NCBI GenBank assembly: GCA_946811695.1
Contig: OX328131.1
Coordinates: 9,067,326 to 9,131,325 of the forward strand
DNA length: 64,000 nt
From: Gonocerus acuteangulatus
Lineage: Eukaryota; Arthropoda; Insecta; Hemiptera; Coreidae
Direction of reading: 5' to 3'
Positions 46,659-57,800 of the stretch are shown here, piece after piece (the first letter of the stretch is position 1; each line of letters starts with the position of its first letter). The notes under the pieces are model-generated. The model had not been told where the DNA came from and made no database searches. It saw only the letters and a program-made list of their open reading frames with translations. The position numbers and the translations under genes were made by a program.

Positions 46659-49600
46659 GTAAATATCATTTAGCAATCAAGTTATATAAGTTTGGGGAGG
46701 CCCGGTGGCTGTGAGAGTTAAGGCGTGAGCACTTAACACTCTATGTCAAAGGTTGTGGGTTCGATTCCCACTATGGGTGGTGGTTTTTCTTTAAAAAAAA
46801 GAAAAGGCATCAGCCCTATCCTGGCTAGAAAAGGGTGGTATCCTATAGATAACCCGTTCTAAAATTTGTAGTTAATAATAATGGACGTTAAAATTAAAAT
46901 TAATAAATAAGTTTGGGTAATGAATACTATACAGGGTGCAGTGTAAGTGGGGACGAATCCTTAAGGAGGTGATAGTAGGCACCAAATGGAACACAAATCG
47001 TCCTTTGGGCTAAGGGTCAATTCCCAACAGAGAGGGAGGAAATTTAAATTTTGTGTTTTTTTAGGTTAACCAAATGTTTCGTTGAATAGAAAGCAATAAC
47101 AAAATAACTGTTTAAGGGTTTGTTAACATCCGACACTTCTCACAGATGTATATGTCAGGTGTCGGATAGATATTCTCTAGAAGGTTTACATACTGAGAGA
47201 AATAGCTAGACATTTATATCATGGATATGTATACGACAGTTCTGGATTTGTTGAAATTTGTGATAACTGTACGGCCCGTCATAGGTCATGGCGCAAATTA
47301 TCAGTGTTTATATCTGTTGGTATAGAAGTGTCGACAATACAGCTAGTAGCCAAGATATTAATTTTTTCTCTTTATAATTAGCGTTTACACCTGACGGTAT
47401 AGAAGTGGCGACACTTATAGCTCGTGATAGAAATATATATATCAGACAGAAATTGTTTGCAGTTTTCATTAGTCACAATTCCTTTCTGATATAAATATCC
47501 TGCAATAACTATCAGGTGTAAACGCACCCTAAGAAATATAAGTTCCAATTGTAGTATCGTTAACTAAACAAAACTTACTTGAAGAACAAGTAGATTTTGT
47601 CAATTATAAACCAGTGAAAGGGGGCTAAAACGCAGTTTAAATTTACAACCTTCTTTTTTTGGAGGCAAGACATTCTCTCGCCCGTATAAGCACAGAATCG
47701 TCTGCTCCAAGCACCGCTGCCTCATCAATGTTAAACTGCGTTTTAGCACCCTTTCACTGGTTTTATAACTGACAAAGTCTACTTGTTCTTCAAGTAAATT
47801 TTGTCTAGTTTACGATGCTGCAACTGGGAATTACATATCTTAAACAGTTATTCAGTTATTGCTTTCTATTCAACGAAAAATGTGGTTAACCTAAAAAACA
47901 CAAACGTTAAATTTCCTCCCTCTCTGTTGATCTTTAGCCCAAAGGACCATTTGTGTTCCATTTGGTGCCTACTATCACCTCCTTAAGTATTCGTCACCAC
48001 ATAAGTTACACCCTGTATATAGTGATATATACATAAATATCTACAAACTGTGTAGAGAGCAGTACTTTGCTAGTCTGAAATACAAGTTTCCCACATTCCC
48101 TATGTTTTTCTACTAGAACGAGCCACGCGCTTGAGCAGAAGTGGGGTGAAGGGTTATTAAGGGCCGACGTAGGCTGCATCATCTACATAGGATCCGTATT
48201 TCTTCCGATCCGATATCCATTGACCGACCAGGCCCGACGTGAGTGCCTACATTGGTCCCGACCGGTCAGATCTAGTCACAGCTCATCAGTAGTGACCTTG
48301 CAGTGAAGTGAAAATAAGTGATTAATTTAAAGAATACCACCTAACTTATTAGGTGGTAATGAAAGGTTATGCTTACGTAACCTTCGATTACTTTGTTGGA
48401 GGTATACAAGAGGAGTTGCGAAGCCAATCAATTTTCTATCTAATATCAATTAGTTAATTTAATTTTAAGTTTTTTTTTATGTTGCAATTTTAATTTTTGT
48501 TTTAGTTAAGCCCAACATTATATTATTTCATATCAAAAGTTACAACTTTTGATTCTAACAATTTCCTTTAGGGCGAATTGCATAATTGATCTTATTGGAT
48601 ATTGATGCAGGTATCGAAAGGCCTGGAGAAAGTTTACCACCCAAACGAATTTCTACTTCCTGGATTCGAAAATGAACGTGAAAACGAAATGCCGTTTTAT
48701 GTTGAGCAAAAAGCAGACAATGACAAACCTTGGTCCTTGCAGGATCTCGGAATAGAAGCAATGCAGGGCGCTTTCCTCAGACAAGATGACAAATACAATA
48801 CATTTCTTAATGCAAGGTTCATACCAAAGCTGATAAAAGATAGATTTCAAGAGTTGCTCCCTCTTGATGTTCCTATTTTCAAAGCTATCTTAGCTATAGG
48901 TGATCAGAGACTCTATTTAAGAAATTCTAGTGTTGTATTTATTTTTTACGGTGCACCGACTATAGGGCCATTAGTGCCGTCTAGTGTTGTAATTATTCTT
49001 TTTGTTATATATTGTAGTTATCAGTGGAGATCTAAGCAAACAGTTACCTGTGAGATGTGATCTTCCTTGTTAGTTTGTTTGTTTTTTGTTTTTTTTTACG
49101 GCGAATCAACAAATCGTGGCTATTAGGGCCGACATCCAGGGTGCAGCCAGGAATTTTCTCAGCGAGCCCTGAGATGAGAAAATTTCTGGCGCCGGTGGGG
49201 ATCGAACCCACCATCTCCCGCTTAAGAATCTAGCGCGCTAGCCACTAGACCACGGGAGACCCCTCCTTGTTAGTAACAACACAAGGGATTTGATAATAGA
49301 TTTGCTTAAATCTGTTTGGATCTAAACATAGACTTATCAGATTATCCATGAAGGACACTGGACCATATACTGTTTCCCTTTCCAATAAATTCAGTTTTTC
49401 TTACAACGAAATTCCCAGAGGTACACATCTAGGTTGTCTAGAAGGTGATGATCATCGGGGTTCCATCATGTGATTGAATAAAAACTACATTTTATAGCTA
49501 AAATGAGTTTATTTTTGCCAACGTTTTTGCTTGATATGCAAGACTTCTTCAGGGCTAAGGGTTTCGTGGTGGCTACATTTACCATTAATACATCATGATC

Positions 49601-52451
49601 AACTAATTATAAAGATGTCCTGTGAAAAAACAATTTTGGTCCATTAGTAGGGGGCTTTACTCAGGAAGCAACTTTTTTTTTTTTTTAGTGAAATTGAGTC
49701 AACTGTTAATAACAAATATATTTTTGTTCTTGTTCAACAAAACAAGCTATATAATATTCTAAAGTATGAATTAAAGGTTGGTACACGCCTGAAGGAAAGC
49801 TTTTATTATATTGGGTCAGTTGGTTAAATAATTATTTTAATTTATTTATTTTTAAGTCTGTACAAATTGCTTAAGTATGTTGATACAGATATTGGTATGT
49901 ACAAATTAACAAAAACGGAAAAATTAAAATAAAATAAAATCAATACAAAATTTAAAAGAAGCCTATCATTGTTGGCAGTTCACTAGCTGTTTAACTAAAT
50001 ATTTCAATGATTCCAGAGGGATCAGGTAAGTAAATTATCTCGGGGCCAATTAAATAAAATGGAAAAGAGATAAACTTGAATCAAAGGAAATAGAGTAATG
50101 TTTTCTTTTAGCTTGATAATTCTCTATACTTTAATCCAATGCATTAAAATGATAAATAACTAAAAAATTGTTTAATTATTTAAATTTTAAAGTCCATTAT
50201 TATTAACTAATAATTTTAGGACGGGTTATCTATAGGTTGGGGGCGAGGTTAGCTCAGTGGTAGAGCACTGGACTAATAAGCTGGAGGCCTGAGTTCAAAT
50301 CCCGAGCAAGCACTAAAGATTTTTTCTTCTAGTGAATTCTTTCATGGGTTGAATTCAGCCTCCCTTACCGTCCCTAGGCCAACCCAGCCTTTAATTAATT
50401 TAATAATGGGTACCTTGGGTGCTAATGACTCTAGGCAGTCGAAGCAGCCAAGGGGAAAATCAGGCGGCCGGAGCATAGTACTGACCACATTATCTCCCAA
50501 GTGTGCAGTATGGTCATGAATCAGATACCTCTATAGTATCTGCCCCTCAGGGCCCACGTGGCCTGTTACGGGACTGATTTTTTTTTTATCTATAGGTTAC
50601 CACCCTTTTCTAGCCAGGATAGGGCTGATGCCTATTTTTTCTTAAGAAAAGCCACCGTGGGAATCGAACTCACGACCCTTGGCACGGATTGTTAAGTGCT
50701 CACGCCTTAACACTTACGGCCACCGGGCCTCCTTGAAATAATTAAACATTATGAAGTGGCTCGGGTAGTGGAAGGTTCTCTTGCTTACTGTGGCAGTAAA
50801 TATTTGCTCGTGATGAGGCACTGAAGGTACGACATATGTCAAGGAGGATTAATAAATTATTTTTAACAATTCATGTATTTTTATTTGTTACCTCCCGCCT
50901 GATTGATGGCTAAATATTCAATATTTAATAGAATTGTAAACTTGTATCAATGAGCTTTGTTACATTGTAGACGAAGGAGTTTTCTGGGAGAGGCTTATAA
51001 AGGAAACTTATCCTTACATTTATCCAAGCCCAAAACTTCAAAGAACTACGTACAAGTCAATCTTTCTTCAAGAATGGTTTGCTGATTACTTGGGAAACTT
51101 GGAACCGGGATACATCAGTTATAATCAAGTCAAGAAAACTGCTTTGGCAGTTGCTATATGGATTTTCGAACTCGACATTAAAGGACTCAAACCGCCAAGA
51201 TTCAATAAAACTGAAACGCCCAAGAGAAATATGCAAGAAGATGATTGGGAATCGATCAAGAAGGAAACGTGTTTGATTGTTGATCCTTATCCACCGAGAC
51301 TAGATCTCAAAGAGATTCTTCGATGTCTGTACAATTTAAGACATCTATCAATTTGTTATGGATTTGAAAATTATGAAAGAAATCATATATTTAGCTATGG
51401 AAGGATTATGAGGCAGGATATTATATCGCTTGGTGCAGGTCTTTCAATATGCAGAAGAATTGTTTCAGTAAGAATACATAAAAGTGCATTTTATTCACAA
51501 GATTTGTCTGATCTGTGTAGTTGTTTAATGGCTGTACCTATTAAAAAGTTAGAAATTGTTAAATGCGTGTTGGATAATGATGGAGCAATGGCTTTGGCTA
51601 AATTAGTAATTAAACACAAATATTTGGAAGTGCTTGATGTAAAGAGAAATCAGATCGGTGAAAACGGTGCATATTACCTTGCGATGGCACTAAGTAAGAA
51701 GGATAAGGCACCGATAAGACATCTTAATCTTTCATTTAATCCTCTCGGCGACATCGGAGCTCTGTACCTCAGCCTAATGCTTGTAGTGAATATAACGTTA
51801 GGCTCTTTAGAGCTGACAGCTTGTCGAATCCGAAGTCCAGGCATAAGAGCACTCGGTTCGGGGATTTCTCGCAACCACACACTACTCAAACTATCTCTAG
51901 ATGGCAACGAGCTGGACGACTTGTCTGGAAAAGCTCTTATACAAGGGATGCAATGTCATCCGAAAATCGAGCAAGTAGAAGTACGACTAACAGGTTTGAG
52001 CAAAAACATCGAAGAAAAAATTGTAGCCATTGGAAAGAGAAACAAGTCAGCAAATAGAAGATATTTTATCGTTAAAGATTATCTAAAAAGGAAAGACGAT
52101 TGTTCGAAATACGTCCTGGTGGAAGGAGAGAAGAAGATTATAACTTCTAAGCCATTCCCGACGTACGGCTGCCCAGGAGAAGACGATTCAGGAACATCGA
52201 CAAACTCTGACATAACCGAGATCTGCCAATATGATCAGCATCCTATTCTTCCTCGGTATTATAAGGAATTTGAAGATAAAAATGTAAAAAAAGATGCACA
52301 AAAAGTGTACTTGAGATATCTTCATAAGAAAATGAAAAAGGAAGTAAAGAAAGGAATTAATGAAATTTACCACAAAGGAAGTCCAATGCTTAATTTGATG
52401 CATACAAAAGTGAAAGGAGAATTACCCCATGATTTAATGTATAAATACTAA
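46395..52451 (+). CDS. DRC5/TCTE1-like leucine-rich-repeat protein (three visible exons)
   Basis: Exons 46395-46658, 48611-48899 and 50971-52451 join in frame (phases 0 and 1) through GT-AG introns of about 1.95 and 2.07 kb to give about 677 residues ending TAA. From exon 2 on, the order of conserved blocks follows vertebrate TCTE1/DRC5: PWSLQDLGIEAM near the start, LPLDVPIFKAILAIDEGVFW across the second junction, a Phe/Trp-rich block (LQEWFADYLGN), then a leucine-rich repeat region with repeats such as LEVLDVKRNQIGENGA, IRHLNLSFNPLGDIGA, LGSLELTACRI and LLKLSLDGNELDD. DRC5 is a subunit of the nexin-dynein regulatory complex that links outer doublets in motile cilia and flagella, so expression in sperm is expected. 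A Lys-rich C-terminal extension of about 130 residues goes beyond the vertebrate protein. The true start is not fixed: exon 1 has an acceptor-like tract before it, so an upstream exon is likely. Confidence 0.85.
46697..46906 (+). mobile_element. SINE-A copy in DRC5-like intron 1, with 11-bp target duplication
   Basis: A complete head, middle and tail flanked by ATAAGTTTGGG at 46686-46696 and 46907-46917. It inserted about 40 bp downstream of the exon 1 donor. Confidence 0.9.
46931..48018. mobile_element. Long foldback element in DRC5-like intron 1, with nested insertion
   Basis: The left terminus 'tacagggtgcagtgtaagtg' mirrors the right terminus 'ataagttacaccctgtat'. The arms carry gatagtaggcaccaaatgga / tccatttggtgcctactatc and 'gtgaaagggggctaaaacgca' near the centre. 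The left arm is interrupted by about 410 bp (47117-47529) missing from the right arm. Non-coding. Confidence 0.9.
47117..47529. mobile_element. Insertion nested in the left arm, flanked by TAAG
   Basis: Comparison with the right arm, which is continuous through the equivalent of gtttaag-atat, defines the insertion. It is flanked by TAAG (47113-47116 and 47530-47533). The ends ggg(t)ttgttaacatc and gata..ggtgtaaacgcaccc are roughly inverted. The superfamily is unclear. Confidence 0.75.
48021..48604. other. Remainder of DRC5-like intron 1
   Basis: It contains two small perfect hairpins (accacctaa/ttaggtggt near 48337-48358 and aaggtta/taacctt near 48363-48384). It also has a GC-richer stretch (48130-48300) with gggccgacgtaggctgcatc that looks like an old element. 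No exon was found. Confidence 0.5.
48611..48899 (+). CDS. DRC5-like exon 2
   Basis: Acceptor gatgcag|GTATCG; donor ctatag|GTGATC at 48900. It encodes about 96 residues including KPWSLQDLGIEAMQ and LPLDVPIFKAILAI, aligning with the TCTE1 segment before its Trp-containing block. Phase 1 at the donor completes an Asp codon with exon 3. An ATG lies at 48605 just before the acceptor, so a shorter transcript starting here is possible. Confidence 0.88.
49075..49263 (-). mobile_element. SINE-C copy in DRC5-like intron 2, with 11-bp target duplication
   Basis: It has the same head (ggtctcccgtggtctagtgg on minus) and tail (gattcgccgta plus A-tail) as 14914-15148. TCCTTGTTAGT flanks it at 49064-49074 and 49264-49274. 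The anticodon loop reads ttcttaa here instead of ttcataa. A tail fragment of the same family occurs at 48945-48990. Confidence 0.92.
49275..50173. other. DRC5-like intron 2, no exon seen
   Basis: AT-rich. Near 49515-49550 the phrase gccaacgttttt then gcttgatatgcaagacttct resembles the inverted-phrase end of Penelope-type elements, without an intact hammerhead core. Confidence 0.45.
50174..50732 (-). mobile_element. SINE-A copy, minus strand, split by SINE-B
   Basis: Tail at 50174-50238, middle and head at 50599-50732 (gggcctcc end). The interruption is flanked by TTATCTATAGGTT (50226-50238 and 50586-50598). SINE-B therefore inserted into an existing SINE-A. Confidence 0.92.
50239..50585 (+). 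mobile_element. SINE-B full-length copy nested in SINE-A
   Basis: gggggcgaggttagctcagt through the body to ctgttacgggactga and a T run. It is very close in sequence to the copy at 2914-3265 (a few substitutions over about 340 bp), so this family has been active recently. Confidence 0.93.
50971..52451 (+). CDS. DRC5-like exon 3 (terminal), leucine-rich-repeat region
   Basis: Acceptor acattgtag|ACGAAGG. The frame runs 492 codons to TAA at 52449-52451. It carries the EGVFWERLIKETYP block, the LQEWFADYLGN block, then FSYGRIMRQDIISLGAGL (TCTE1 has FTYRDCLSLAAAI) and at least four RNase-inhibitor-type LRRs. The end (YHKGSPMLNLMHTK, then PHDLMYKY) has no counterpart I know. Possible poly(A) signals AATAAA lie at about 52631 and 52642, about 180 nt downstream. 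Confidence 0.92.
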
Positions 52452-52794
52452 ACGTAAATGCATAATTATACATTTATCTAATCATAAAATTGGTTTATAT
52501 TCTTCATTATTTATAGATGCATCAATATAAATGTTTTACAAGCACATAAATAAGTACCATATAAATAAGTATGCTTTGTCTTAGAAAAATAACTATTACT
52601 CACATAAGAAGTATAACAAGTAAAAAAAAAAATAAATACGCAATAAATATTAAGCATAGCTATAGGAATAATTAAACTAAATTGACATACACTTTCCTGA
52701 TATATACATACCCACACACACACACACAAACACACTCGCTGTTACCCGGAGTGTTATGCTACACCCGGCGTACCATACTACACCTACTTTTTAT
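52452..52794 (+). other. Probable 3' untranslated region and downstream sequence
   Basis: AT-rich; AATAAA at about 52631 and 52642 are the likely polyadenylation signals of the DRC5-like gene. (CA)n near 52710-52735. Confidence 0.6.
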
Positions 52795-52796
52795 TA

Positions 52797-53200
52797 TATA
52801 CTAGCTGTTACCCAGTCTGCCATGCTACGCCTAATTTCTGTCTATGACTATCCCTGTGAAAGGATCTACTTAATACACAGTTGTCTATACCCAGTTACGA
52901 AAATCGATCAAACGATGTGAATTTGTTTTAGTTCATAATGATGGCCGACAGAGGCCAGTAGTTGTCGATTCAAAATGGCCGTCAGTTATTCGTTAGTTCA
53001 GTGTAACCAATTTTTCTTGAACAAAACTTTTGACCATTTGACCAAATTTTGAAATTTGACTATTTTGACCTAGCCTAGGAGATTTCTCGTATCAAGACCT
53101 ACCTGTGTGCCAAGTTTGGTCCATATCGGTCAAACGGTGAGGATTTGTATAAGGGACAAACAAATAAACAGACAGACAGACATGTGATTTTTATATACAT
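52797..53200 (+). repeat. Interspersed repeat with LINE-like 3' end phrases
   Basis: It begins 'actagctgttacccagtctg' and near the end reads gtgccaagtttggtccatat then 'cggtcaaacggtgaggatttg' and acagacagacagacatg. This layout is common to 3' ends of RTE-like or related repeats in insects. No ORF. Confidence 0.65.
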
Positions 53201-53229
53201 AGATAAAAAAAACAGCAGCCATGTCCAGC

Positions 53230-54186
53230 ATGCAGTTTATATATATATATATTGATCCAGGTAAGCTCGTACATCCCTGTGATAGTGCGGCGGGGCACCA
53301 TCTTGTTGAAAATAAAACATATCATTACCGTATAATGCACGAATGGCAGGAAATATGGAATCAGCAAGCTTTGTTAGGTAATTAATACCAGTTACAGTGC
53401 CTTCAAATCGAAAAGGTCCAATGAGTCCCCTTGAAGACAAACCGCACCACACATTTACACCAGGCAAATTTACAGCTTTTTCAATTGTAATGTGAGGATT
53501 TTCTTCACCCCAGTAAACACAATTGTGCCTATTGACAGTTCCATTAAGTTTGAATTGGGCTTCATCCGACCAAATGATGCTACCCATAAATCCCGGTTCA
53601 CGTATCACCATCTCCTGAACCCATTCACAAAATTGTAACCTTCGATCTGGATCGTCGTCACTTAGCTGTTGCACCAGCCTTGGAATGTAAACACGATACT
53701 TGCGTCTCTTCAGAATGCGTAGCACGCTGCTAGCACTTACATCACTTTCACGTGCCCCTTGCCTTGTAGATTTGTTAGGAGAGCGTTGAAACAGTTCCAA
53801 GACTACCGTTGATGACTCATCACTTGTAGCTGTTCGAGGTCGACCTGAATGACCTTTATGCACATCACACACTGTTCCATGAACTTCGAATTTGTCTCGT
53901 ATGCGTGTAATTGTTAATCTTGAAGGTGGTTCTGTATCATACTCCCTTCTCCACTGTCTTTGAACTTCATTTACATTCTCAAACTTCCAGTACCACTTAA
54001 TAACCTGCTTACGTTCTTCAAAACTCAAACGTACGTCCGCCATGTTGATATTACAACTTCCAACTGACAATATAACATAGAGGGACGATTATGCTGCCAC
54101 CTGGCAAAGAAATATAACATTAGCCTTGTAGAGTGGGAAAACTACGATAGTTTAAAGTGCGTATACACTTTTTTTGAAGCACCCAG

Positions 54187-54187
<1 letters not shown>
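53230..54187 (-). mobile_element. Truncated mariner-type DNA transposon
   Basis: Its 5' end on the minus strand is 'tactgggtgcttcaaaaaaa' then gtgtatacgcacttt, a terminal inverted repeat of mariner-type elements. A leader of about 140 bp precedes the transposase ATG at 54043. The 3' quarter is lost where the sequence runs into (TA)n at 53240-53251. It lies between the converging DRC5-like and UTP6 genes. Confidence 0.88.
53237..54043 (-). pseudogene. Mariner-type transposase, C-terminally truncated
   Basis: ATG at 54043 (MADVRLSFEERKQVIKWYWK) opens an uninterrupted frame. Residues 1-70 form the N-terminal helix-turn-helix domain common in insect copies (WRREYDTEPPSR, then GRPRTAT). The DDE domain follows with the first catalytic Asp in IIWSDEAQF (residue 160) and the second in YFQQDGAPPHY (248). 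Similarity stops near residue 264 (RAYLDQ); the last four codons are translated (TA)n. The third catalytic Asp and its RSPDLTP context are gone, so it cannot transpose. No internal frameshift is seen, so it was recently intact. An extension upstream of this ATG is in frame but lacks an ATG and overlaps the leader. Confidence 0.93.

Positions 54188-54197
<10 letters not shown>

Positions 54198-54237
<40 letters not shown>
54198..54237. repeat. (GA)n microsatellite
   Basis: About 20 GA units between two short (TA)n tracts, just outside the mariner end. Confidence 0.95.
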
Positions 54238-54240
<3 letters not shown>

Positions 54241-54627
54241 ATATTCACAGAATACAAAAACCGTATCATTAAAAGTTAAATAATAAATGTGCATCTTAGT
54301 TAGTGCAAAAGAAAGCAAAATAAATTCAAAACCAAACAAGTAATATTAAAATATAATAACGCAAATAAAGATAAAGAGTAGGGAAAAAAATCTTCCTACT
54401 GGGTGACCCAAACTTGGAACCTTTGAATGATATGTTTTTCCTAGACACATAGGTTATGAAACGTCAAAATATGTTCTCAGCAACTCATGATGCATTGTTG
54501 ATTGAGTCAACGTAATAAGCTAGCATCCTCCCTAAAGGGGGAGAGTAAACATACCAAAAAAATATTGAATTCTGTAAAAGGTAGGTTTTATTTTCAACTT
54601 CAATAGCATAAAATTTAAAATTATGTT

Positions 54628-54633
54628 TTTATT
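54628..54633 (-). promoter_or_regulatory. Possible UTP6 polyadenylation signal
   Basis: AATAAA on the minus strand, about 145 nt downstream of the UTP6 stop codon. Confidence 0.45.
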
Positions 54634-54778
54634 TGAATAAAACAATAATGAAAGTAAAATAAAATACTTCTAACTGACGATATACATATTCACAAATCAA
54701 CAGATCCATCTATATATCTGTAAATGCAAGATACATTTAGACAGACTTCGAATGATTACAAATATATGTTGCAGAAAG

Positions 54779-54872
54779 CTAAGTAAAAGATGACAAGGGC
54801 TGCTTGAAGGGCTCTTCAATCGTGCTAGTATCCATTGGTTCACCTTCCATTGGCTTTGGTACTGAAATTTGC
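54779..54872 (-). CDS. UTP6 last exon
   Basis: Acceptor ttttatag|GCAAATT. It completes a split Arg codon and encodes 30 residues to TAG at 54781-54779. Without it the previous exon would read into its donor and stop after two codons (TAA), so a truncated isoform by intron retention is possible. Confidence 0.8.
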
Positions 54873-57800
54873 CTATAAAAAAAAATAGATAATTAATAAC
54901 AAATATAATTAATTATAATACATTAATTATCATCAATGATTGATCTCTAACCTAATGTAACACAAAGTAACAGCAGTTGCAAATGCAGTATTGATAGTAT
55001 AAAAGAAACATTTCAATAATCCTAGGAAAAAATTATTTTTGTAATCAAGGTTTCGTGAGTCTTTTTAGACTGTTAGTTGTGATTATGAGAAACATTTTTA
55101 ATAAGTGAATGAATGAAAAAATACTTTATTCTGCAACTTTTTCTTTTAAGAATTCCAAATAAATTTACATAGTCGAATATAAAAATTAAAAATAAAAGTC
55201 TAACTCTATATGTAAAAAAACAAAACAATAAAACAAAAACAACTAACAAATTATATTCATAAAAACCTTAAATAATAAAATAAAACATATGTACATGTTA
55301 ATATAAAAAAAGGAGTGAATACGGAGGGATTGTGGAGTACTGGAGCAAGAAGGGGATGAGGGAGGGTGGACCTATGATGAAACTATATTCAGGGGGGATA
55401 AGAATATAAAAATATAGTAAGTAGTTCAATATAAAAATATATAGAGAATTAAAGAAAAGCATAAATAAAAAAAAATAAATGCACAGACAAAAAAAAGGAG
55501 AAAAGAAAGTGTAAATGAAATAAGATGTAAAATCATAAAACAAATGTAGACTTAACCAAAATAAAAAACAGCAAACAAAACTTTCGAAGATGTGTAAGTA
55601 ATCTCGTTTTATACTGGTGGTAAATTCTTAAAAACATCTTCCTAGGAGGATAGGACAAAAGCAAAGAGGCATTTATATACATTTAAGGAAGGAAATTTTA
55701 TGCATTTAAGGAAAAAAGCCCAACTCGTAGGAAATGAGTAATATCTTAGCGTGATTCTGTTCATATCCCTAGTGTCAATAGTAAAGGAAAAGAAGCAGTT
55801 TTTTTATATTTCATGAAAAATATTAAATGAAACCTCAAAGAGAAGTAAGTAGGATGTAAAGCTCCACAACAGTAATCTGCTTGTATCATAAGTGGAAATT
55901 ACTCCATACTCTTTCTCTCGCCATTGAAAATTACTTGAGAATAGTTTTTGTTGGGAATTTAATAAGCTTTCGAATGGTCACCATCGACACCACAATTTTT
56001 CAACAATTTTCGAGATATTTTAGAAAATATATCAAGATCCTTAAACTTTTAATGTTTATTATTTTTTTTATTTTTTTTCTAATACGTCTTTAACTCAAAA
56101 CACAACCAAAATTTATATATCTTAGTTTAGATGAACGTCAAACACCTGGAATAAGTTTAAACTGAATCAACTGTTCCTAAATACACAAACTGAAAATTAG
56201 TTTGGAAAAGTAATTGTATCATTTATGGAGGGAGGGAGGAAACATGCTAAAATAAACTAACACTTTCCACAAATTACGAGAATTCGGCTCATAATTTAGT
56301 ATTACGTTTTTATTACAGGATAACTATATGATGTAAACACAAATCAAACACTATTAGGTTAAGTTCACAATATACTAAGGATTATTGTAAGTCATCTATA
56401 ATGTACATATTCGACGTCTAATTGTCATTAACGCCGTCTATAGGAAAACGGTGGGATCAAAGTTGTATACCTAATAGTAAATTACCACTAAAGGTAGATT
56501 GAACTTCATAACAGATAAATGGTGGCCTAGTGGCCGTGAGTGCTTGGATATGAGCCTAAGGTCATGGATTTGATTCCCACTTGGGGTGAAGGCTTTTATT
56601 TTGGAAAAATAAAAGGCTATCCTGGATAGAAAAGGATGATAACCTGTAGAAAACCATCTAAAAAATTGTTATCATCTTGTGTAAGTGGACATTAAAATTT
56701 GGTGGAGACCAGAGATGGTTAGTAATCCAAAAACTTAAATAATGTCAAGAATATAACACAGAGTGTAAGAAGGAGCTCAGTTGAAAGCAGGATCCTAATT
56801 GAATGCTGTGCCACCCAACCATTTAGAAATGAAATTCGTTTATAAATACCTGTGTCCTGAGAAGGTGTCGGCCTTGTTGAGGTTAAATTCAGATACGAAG
56901 ACATCAACGAGGTGTGAACTGAGGGTTTTCATTGCTCGCTCATAAATCTGAGGTACGTGTTTTGCATCTCCGTATTTCTCTTCAAATTTCACATACCACA
57001 TCCAGACATCTGAAATGAGAAAATATAACACACTTCTTTTAGCATAAATATGCTTTAGCGATGACTAAACTGAAAAAAAACGTTACAAAAAAGTGTCTGC
57101 TGGTGTTTGCTCATGCGCAGTACGTGTCATAAAAAAATGTCCATTGGTGTTCGTACATTTGCAGTGGCATGGCCTTGTAAGACAAAGAAGTCTGTATGAG
57201 TCACAACAAATGTGTCCGCTGGTTTTTGCATATGTGTAGCATTGAAGCAATCGTAGTGGCCATGCACAAAAAAGATGTCTGTATGTTAAGTACATTACAT
57301 AGGTTTATCGGGTGGACCTAGTATTACAAAAAAAGTGTCACAAGAAGGTTTTCGCTGGCGTTGACGCATATGCGGTGGCCATTTACTAAAAAGAAGACTA
57401 TACAACACTTATACATAGGTTTACATAGGTTTGTGGGTGTACCTAAAGCATATTTATGTTCCTGAATTTGAGCACAAGGCTCTAAACGAAATATCTTTTT
57501 TTTTCTTCTTTTTTTTCTAATTTTAAATAATTCAAGAGCAATCAGCCAAGGAAGAGGAGTGAATTTCTCTACACTTTCAATATAGCATTTAATTGTATGA
57601 TGTACATCTTCAATTAATTTTTTAATTTAATAAACAAGACAACTTTGGACATGATATATCTTATCAGACGCGCAGTGGACATGATTGATATTGTAGCAGC
57701 AAGAGACTGACAGAAAGCATGGTTGCTAGGGGCTTGCCTAAGAGAGGAGTATCTAGCAATCAGCTGTTCTAATTAAACTATTTCACACAGAGTACTATAA

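Noticed and set aside
46412..46676. Minus-strand ORFs overlapping the DRC5-like first exon
   Set aside because: They are shadows of the plus-strand exon, which has consistent splice phases with the next exon.
49515..49555. Hammerhead motif in the DRC5-like intron
   Set aside because: CTGAAGA and a possible stem exist on the minus strand, but the GAAA element is degenerate.
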